From the NCBI RefSeq assembly GCF_018618475.1, contig NZ_JACSMD010000001.1:1116001-1180000 (forward strand): 64,000 nucleotides of DNA, written 5' to 3'. The notes under the pieces were generated by a model. That model had not been told where the DNA came from. It saw nothing but the letters and a program-made list of their open reading frames with translations, and did no database searches. Shown here piece by piece: positions 60,440-64,000 of this stretch (within the stretch, counting starts at the first letter, position 1; each line of letters opens with the position of its first letter). The translations under genes were made by a program, and so were the position numbers. The DNA is from Exiguobacterium sp. s122. Lineage in GTDB: Bacteria > Bacillota > Bacilli > Exiguobacteriales > Exiguobacteriaceae.

Positions 60440-60577
60440 AAGAAGGGGAGTAGCGACCACGTTCGTGGTCGGTGGGTCGTCATTACAGTGCATTGCACTC
60501 GGTCCATCGAGCTTCTTTTAGTCCGCAAGACCTTTTTATGGATGCTTCTTTGGCGTCCGTAAAAAGGTCTTTTTTGA
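60440..60577 (+). ncRNA. yybP-ykoY manganese riboswitch with terminator
   Basis: The leader begins with AAGGGGAGTAGC (60443-60454) and has the conserved GCAAGACC (60525-60532). Between them are a first stem (CGACCACG-TTCG-TGGTCG) and a conserved GGTCGTC stretch. This is the yybP-ykoY consensus layout as I remember it. Its last part doubles as a terminator: AGACCTTTTTATGGA pairs with TCCGTAAAAAGGTCT and is followed by TTTTTT. The next gene is a cation/calcium-type antiporter, a known class downstream of this element. Mn2+ binding would stabilise the aptamer and allow readthrough. Confidence 0.85.
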
Positions 60578-60604
60578 CGTTTAAAAACGAGGGGAGATTG
60601 ATTT

Positions 60605-61597
60605 ATGGTATTCATTTATTTTTTACTCGCAGCCGCCATTACGGTATATGCAGCGATCAAACTGTCGACATATGCTGACGTCATCAGTGAAAAGTCATCG
60701 ATGGGGGGCGTCCTTGTCGGAACGATTCTACTCGCAGGCGCGACGTCGCTCCCAGAAGTGACGACGAGTATCTCCGCGGTCATGATCAACAACCCGGATA
60801 TTGCCATCGGCAACATGCTCGGCTCAAATTTGTTCAATATTTTCATCTTGGCGATGTTCGACCTGTATTTCCGGCAAAAACGCCTATTCAATGAGGCGAG
60901 CCGGGATCACTTGTATACGGCCGGGCTCGGTCTCTTATTGACGGTGCTCACCATGGTCGCCCTCGTCGTCCGTGTCGATTTGACATTCCTCGGTATCGGG
61001 GTCGACGCGTTACTAATCGCGGCATTGTATGGAATCGGGATTTACTATATCGGGAAACGTCCAAAAGAGCCGACCACGACATCGGAAGTCGAGAAAGAAG
61101 TCGTCGTCAGCACGACCGAGTCGATGACCGTGAAACGAGCCGTCATCGGTTTCGCCGTCGCCGCCCTCGTCATCATGGCAGCCGGAACGGCACTTTCTGT
61201 CTCGGGTGACCGGATTGCCGTCGTGACGGGTCTTGGATCAAGCTTTGTCGGAAGTTTCTTGATTGCCGCTTCAACTTCGCTACCGGAAGCGGTGGCCGTG
61301 TTCGTTGCCTTGAAACTTCGGAACGTGAACTTGGCGTTCGGGTCGATTTTAGGAAGTAATATCTTCAACATGGTGATCATCGCCATGTCGGACATCTTCT
61401 ATCAGAACGGGTCGATTTTGGCAGACGTCTCGGCGTCTCACTTAGTCACGGCCGTCGGCATCACCATCTTGTCGGTGCTTGTCATGTATAGTGTGTTACG
61501 AAAAGACGTCACATCGAAGGTGCGTTATATCGTCCCGTCTATGCTCGTCGTTCTCGTGTACTTTGTTTCGTCTTACTTGATTTTCATCGGTTCATGA
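60605..61597 (+). CDS. CaCA-family cation antiporter
   Basis: A 330-residue membrane protein with about ten helices and the two inverted alpha-repeats of the Ca2+:cation antiporter superfamily: TSLPEVTTSISAVMI with GNMLGSNLFNI (first half) and TSLPEAVAVFVAL with GSILGSNIFNM (second half). The nominal substrate is Ca2+, but the Mn2+-type riboswitch in its leader suggests Mn2+ export. ATG at 60605 with GAGGGGAGA upstream. The central loop (about 145-180) is charged, of moderate length. Terminator at 61598-61627. Confidence 0.92.
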   Translation: MVFIYFLLAAAITVYAAIKLSTYADVISEKSSMGGVLVGTILLAGATSLPEVTTSISAVMINNPDIAIGNMLGSNLFNIFILAMFDLYFRQKRLFNEASRDHLYTAGLGLLLTVLTMVALVVRVDLTFLGIGVDALLIAALYGIGIYYIGKRPKEPTTTSEVEKEVVVSTTESMTVKRAVIGFAVAALVIMAAGTALSVSGDRIAVVTGLGSSFVGSFLIAASTSLPEAVAVFVALKLRNVNLAFGSILGSNIFNMVIIAMSDIFYQNGSILADVSASHLVTAVGITILSVLVMYSVLRKDVTSKVRYIVPSMLVVLVYFVSSYLIFIGS

Positions 61598-61627
61598 CAC
61601 GATCGCCTTCGCGGTCGTGTTTTTTTC
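61598..61627 (+). terminator. Terminator of the antiporter gene
   Basis: ACACGATCGC and GCGGTCGTGT pair (one G-T) and are followed by seven T. Confidence 0.85.
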
Positions 61628-61683
61628 ATTCAGGCGTGACCGTGCTTTCCTATGGGTATAGTAGGAGGGAAGGAGGGGTGACG

Positions 61684-62745
61684 ATGCAAATGCATTCCGT
61701 TGAGCGGTTGAGTGAGTACGTGCTATTGATTCCCGCCTATAATCCCGATCAAGCGTTAATCGAATTGGTCCAATCGTTAAAACAGGAAGGATTCCTCCAT
61801 ATCGTCGTCGTCAATGATGGGAGTGCCGATACGAGTCGTCCGGTATTTGAGGCGATTGAGCCGCACGTGTCGAAACTTCTCGTCCACGAGAAGAACGCTG
61901 GGAAGGGGGCCGCTTTGAAAACCGGATTGCGTTATATCGTGGACCGCTATCCGGAGACGTTAGGCGCGATTACGGTCGACGCCGATGGCCAGCATTTATC
62001 GGCAGACGTGCATCACGTCTATAGCCAAGGTGTCATTTGGCCGCATCATCTCATCATGGGTTGTCGTGATTTCTCAGGAGAGGCGATTCCGTTTCGAAGC
62101 CGGTTCGGCAATCAAGTGACGCGTCTCGTCATGACGATTGGTAGCGGGCTCCGATTAAAAGACACACAGACGGGTTTACGCGCGATCCCGGTCCGCTATG
62201 CGAGACAGTTGCTCGATGTGCCGGGCAACCGCTACGAGTTCGAGATGAACATGTTGACGTTCACGAAGCGGATGCACGTGCCGATTCATCAGACGCCGAT
62301 TCAAACCGTCTATGTGGATGAGAACGCCTCGTCACATTTCCGCCCTGTCATCGACTCGATTTTGATTTATCGCATGTTTCTGGCTTATTCGTTATCATCC
62401 GTCGCATCCTTTTTAATGGATATCGGCGTATACGCCCTCTTAATCTTCTTATTGAATCCTTGGTTCGATACGGCACACGTCATCGTGGCCACGGTCCTCG
62501 CCCGTGTCGTCTCGTCGCTGTTCAACTATTTCATCAACCGGAAAATCGTTTTCAAGTCGAAGGCGAGACGGGCACTAATCAAATATTTTGGTCTCGTTGT
62601 GGCCCAAATGGCGCTCTCGGCGGCGCTCGTCTATGCGCTCTTCTTTCTTTTACGCGACGGTGAGGTCGTCTTGAAAGTCGCTGTAGATAGCTTCTTGTTC
62701 ATCGTCAGTTACTACGTTCAAAAACGCTGGATTTTTAAACGATAA
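61684..62745 (+). CDS. Glycosyltransferase family 2 fused to a GtrA membrane domain
   Basis: A 353-residue fusion. Residues about 10-225 form a GT2 domain of the polyprenyl-phosphate sugar transferase type: LIPAYNPDQ, VVVNDGSADTS, EKNAGKGAALKTGL and VDADGQH with the metal Asp pair. Residues about 235-352 form a GtrA domain with four helices (SSVASFLMDIGVYALL and SSLFNYFINRKIVF). GtrA proteins move or support lipid-linked sugars, so the fusion probably attaches a sugar to a lipid carrier for cell-surface polymer decoration. ATG at 61684 follows AAGGAGGGG. Single gene; acceptor and sugar unknown. Confidence 0.92.
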   Translation: MQMHSVERLSEYVLLIPAYNPDQALIELVQSLKQEGFLHIVVVNDGSADTSRPVFEAIEPHVSKLLVHEKNAGKGAALKTGLRYIVDRYPETLGAITVDADGQHLSADVHHVYSQGVIWPHHLIMGCRDFSGEAIPFRSRFGNQVTRLVMTIGSGLRLKDTQTGLRAIPVRYARQLLDVPGNRYEFEMNMLTFTKRMHVPIHQTPIQTVYVDENASSHFRPVIDSILIYRMFLAYSLSSVASFLMDIGVYALLIFLLNPWFDTAHVIVATVLARVVSSLFNYFINRKIVFKSKARRALIKYFGLVVAQMALSAALVYALFFLLRDGEVVLKVAVDSFLFIVSYYVQKRWIFKR

Positions 62746-62772
62746 AGGCCCGACAGGTGTCGGGCCTTTATC
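62746..62772. terminator. Bidirectional terminator
   Basis: AAAGGCCCGACA and GTCGGGCCTTT pair over three bases between convergent genes. Confidence 0.9.
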
Positions 62773-63337
62773 AATAGGCGAGCTTGCCGATTTTTACGGA
62801 CGTGAAGCGATGTAACTCGCGCGGGTCCGCGATGCCGGTCTTGATCATCATGTCACGCATGAGGAGCGCACACACCCGTGCGTCTTCTGCGGCGTTGTGG
62901 TGGATAAATGGCTCGTTCAAGTACTCGGCCATCGTGTTTAGCTTATGGTTCGAGAGCTGAGGGTACAACTTACGGGACAACTTGACCGTACAGCCATACT
63001 CGAGGCTCGGGAATGTATACAGGTCATATTTGGCGATCGCTTTTTTTAGCGCACACATGTCGAACGAGGCGTTATGGGCCATGACAAGGTCGACCGTCTG
63101 GAGCGTCGGGTAGAGGTGCTCAAGCACTTCAGGCAATGTCGGCGCATCCCACACATCGCTCGGTCGAATCCCATGGACGCGAATGTTGCCTTGATCGAAG
63201 TCTTCTTCCGGATTGACGAGCAGTTGATTCGTCTCGACGATCTCCCCGGCGTGTAAGAGACTCCAGCCAACCGAGCAAATGCTTCGGCTGTCCCGATTCG
63301 CCGTCTCGACATCGATCGCTAATATTGAATGTGACAT
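62771..63337 (-). CDS. DEDDh 3'-5' exonuclease (DnaQ-like)
   Basis: A 188-residue nuclease of the DnaQ-like fold. Exo I is AIDVETA (Asp8, Glu10), Exo II is MAHNASFDMCALKKA with Asp near residue 91, and Exo III is HHNAAEDARV with the catalytic His and Asp. It degrades DNA or RNA 3' ends. Similar short proteins are separate epsilon-like or repair exonucleases, not the DNA polymerase III proofreading subunit fused to PolC. ATG at 63337 follows AAAGGAACG; the longer frame from 63370 lacks a site. Confidence 0.88.
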   Translation of the reverse strand: MSHSILAIDVETANRDSRSICSVGWSLLHAGEIVETNQLLVNPEEDFDQGNIRVHGIRPSDVWDAPTLPEVLEHLYPTLQTVDLVMAHNASFDMCALKKAIAKYDLYTFPSLEYGCTVKLSRKLYPQLSNHKLNTMAEYLNEPFIHHNAAEDARVCALLMRDMMIKTGIADPRELHRFTSVKIGKLAY

Positions 63338-63370
63338 AATCGTTCCTTTCTTATTACGTATTGAATCCAT

Positions 63371-63397
63371 AAAAAAAGTCTAACATAACGTTAGACT
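63371..63397 (-). terminator. Terminator of the copper-storage-type gene
   Basis: Minus-strand AGTCTAAC and GTTAGACT pair over four bases and are followed by TTTTTTT. Confidence 0.8.
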
Positions 63398-63406
63398 AAA
63401 AAGCGA

Positions 63407-63739
63407 TTAGGCCGCTGCCAAGTTCCGACACGCTTCGGCGCAGCGGAGACACGCCTCGGCACAACGTTGGCAATGTTCCATTTGATGACGCCCACATTCG
63501 ACGGCGCACGTGTCGCACACTTGCGCACAAAGGGCGCCGATCGGTTTCGCGAACGCTGAATCGGTTTCAAGTGCGTTCAAGGCGAGGGCACAGACGTCGG
63601 CGCATTCCCGCGTCAAACGGATGCACTCTTTTACTAGCAACACGTCTTCTTCTTGAAGGCTTTTTGAAAAACAATGATTGCTCGCCCGCATGCAGTCGAT
63701 AATCGCTGAAATTGTCTCTTCGATTGATTCCCGGTCCAT
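63407..63739 (-). CDS. Cys-rich four-helix protein, cytosolic copper storage type (Csp3/DUF326)
   Basis: A 110-residue protein with 13 Cys residues spaced along four helices (for example CADVCALAL, CAQVCDTCAVECGRHQ, HCQRCAEACLRCAEAC). This is the pattern of DUF326 and Csp3-type proteins (B. subtilis YhjQ), which bind many Cu(I) ions inside a four-helix bundle. It has no signal peptide, so it should be cytosolic. ATG at 63739 with GGGGGACTTCC-type site upstream. It lies alone between an exonuclease gene and a tRNA. No copper regulator or pump is adjacent. Confidence 0.9.
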   Translation of the reverse strand: MDRESIEETISAIIDCMRASNHCFSKSLQEEDVLLVKECIRLTRECADVCALALNALETDSAFAKPIGALCAQVCDTCAVECGRHQMEHCQRCAEACLRCAEACRNLAAA

Positions 63740-63819
63740 CGGAAGTCCCCCTTAGCAAAATAATGTATCTTCCAATCATTACCCGATACCGTATCGCTTA
63801 AACCGCGCCGAGACGACAA

Positions 63820-63848
63820 AAAAGCCACTTCACATGAGTGAAGTGACC
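63820..63848 (-). terminator. Terminator of tRNA-Ala
   Basis: On the minus strand GTCACTTCAC-TCAT-GTGAAGTGGC forms the stem and is followed by TTTTTTGTCG. Confidence 0.8.
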
Positions 63849-63854
63849 AAGTAA

Positions 63855-63927
63855 TGGAGCATAGCGGGCTCGAACCGCTGACCTCCACGCTGCCAGCGTG
63901 GCGCTCTCCCAGCTGAGCTAATGCCCC
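63855..63927 (-). tRNA. tRNA-Ala (anticodon GGC)
   Basis: The 73-base minus-strand sequence folds as a tRNA. It has an acceptor stem GGGGCAT with ATGCTCC, the D-arm AGCTCAGCTGGGAGAGC, an anticodon arm CACGCTGGCAGCGTG with GGC at the centre, and a TTCGAGCC T-arm. The discriminator base is A and no CCA is encoded. GGC reads Ala GCC and GCU codons. Consensus promoter and a terminator flank it. Confidence 0.95.
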
Positions 63928-63938
63928 GTTCGAAAATT

Positions 63939-63968
63939 ATTATATCATCCAAGTAAAACGTTTGGCAA
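63939..63968 (-). promoter_or_regulatory. Promoter of tRNA-Ala
   Basis: On the minus strand TTGCCA (63963-63968) and TATAAT (63939-63944) are separated by 18 bases; the tRNA begins 11 bases beyond the -10. The remaining bases to the end of the window show a T-rich hairpin-like stretch and no gene. Confidence 0.8.
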
Positions 63969-64000
63969 TGGCCTTTTTTGAAAAAAGTTCAAAAGTTTAA

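Overview
The window is a contiguous piece of a Gram-positive Bacillales chromosome, most likely Exiguobacterium. The case rests on mid-range GC, strong AGGAGG-type ribosome binding sites, frequent GTG and TTG starts, and a gene order that follows one segment of the Bacillus subtilis map. That shared backbone is hflX(ynbA)-ynbB-glnR-glnA, lexA/yneA-yneB-ynzC-tkt-yneF-ynzD-ccdA-ccdC-yneK, aconitase, yneP and plsY. The spore-specific genes that I recall lying between these in B. subtilis (cotM, sspP, sspO, sspN, tlp) have no counterpart here, which fits an asporogenous genus. The genus call is inference from the sequence alone.

Layout. 1-6.3 kb is an accessory-looking stretch: a DUF4256 protein, an AT-richer pair of unknown genes, an MFS transporter, an acetyltransferase, a metallo-beta-lactamase-fold hydrolase, a small membrane protein and a tyrosine-recombinase-like protein with a damaged active-site box. 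6.4-10.9 kb is hflX, ynbB and the glutamine synthetase operon, whose promoter carries two GlnR-type operators. 10.9-13.5 kb is the SOS locus: lexA faces a small membrane protein, a serine resolvase and a DUF896 protein across an intergenic region with three SOS-box matches. 13.6-25.6 kb holds transketolase, YneF, a BmrCD-type heterodimeric ABC exporter whose first subunit appears to start at ATT, a Spo0E-like phosphatase, CcdA/CcdC, an acetate-type symporter with its DUF485 partner, YneK and release factor 3. 25.8-36 kb holds aconitase, a BCCT osmolyte transporter, several unknowns, a protein with two CbbX/SpoVK-type AAA+ modules, a thioesterase, a VanY-type peptidase lipoprotein and PlsY.

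36-47.2 kb carries a DeoR regulator with CutC, a DUF975 membrane protein, a beta-hydroxyacid dehydrogenase, a homodimer-type ABC exporter, the SbcD/SbcC nuclease pair, an AAC(3)-fold acetyltransferase and a membrane-anchored hydrolase. 47.3-55.7 kb holds a TauE-type permease, BioY under a BirA-type operator, argG-argH, a CapA-type lipoprotein, a proline-type symporter with a cre site and a perfect 16-bp palindrome upstream, and 3-methyladenine glycosylase. 55.8-64 kb holds a DedA protein, a CPA2 antiporter broken by two homopolymer indels, an orphan GlpP-like protein with a dehydrogenase, a stand-alone HD hydrolase, a yybP-ykoY-type manganese riboswitch in front of a cation/calcium-type antiporter, a GT2-GtrA fusion, an exonuclease, a cysteine-rich copper-storage-type protein and tRNA-Ala(GGC).

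Regulation readable from the DNA: GlnR at glnRA, LexA at lexA/yneA, CcpC and probably CcpA on central and carbon metabolism, BirA at bioY, probably AhrC/ArgR at argGH, and Mn2+ at the antiporter. I saw no insertion sequence, prophage, CRISPR array or replication origin. No gap of more than about 260 bases lacks a gene or recognisable signal.
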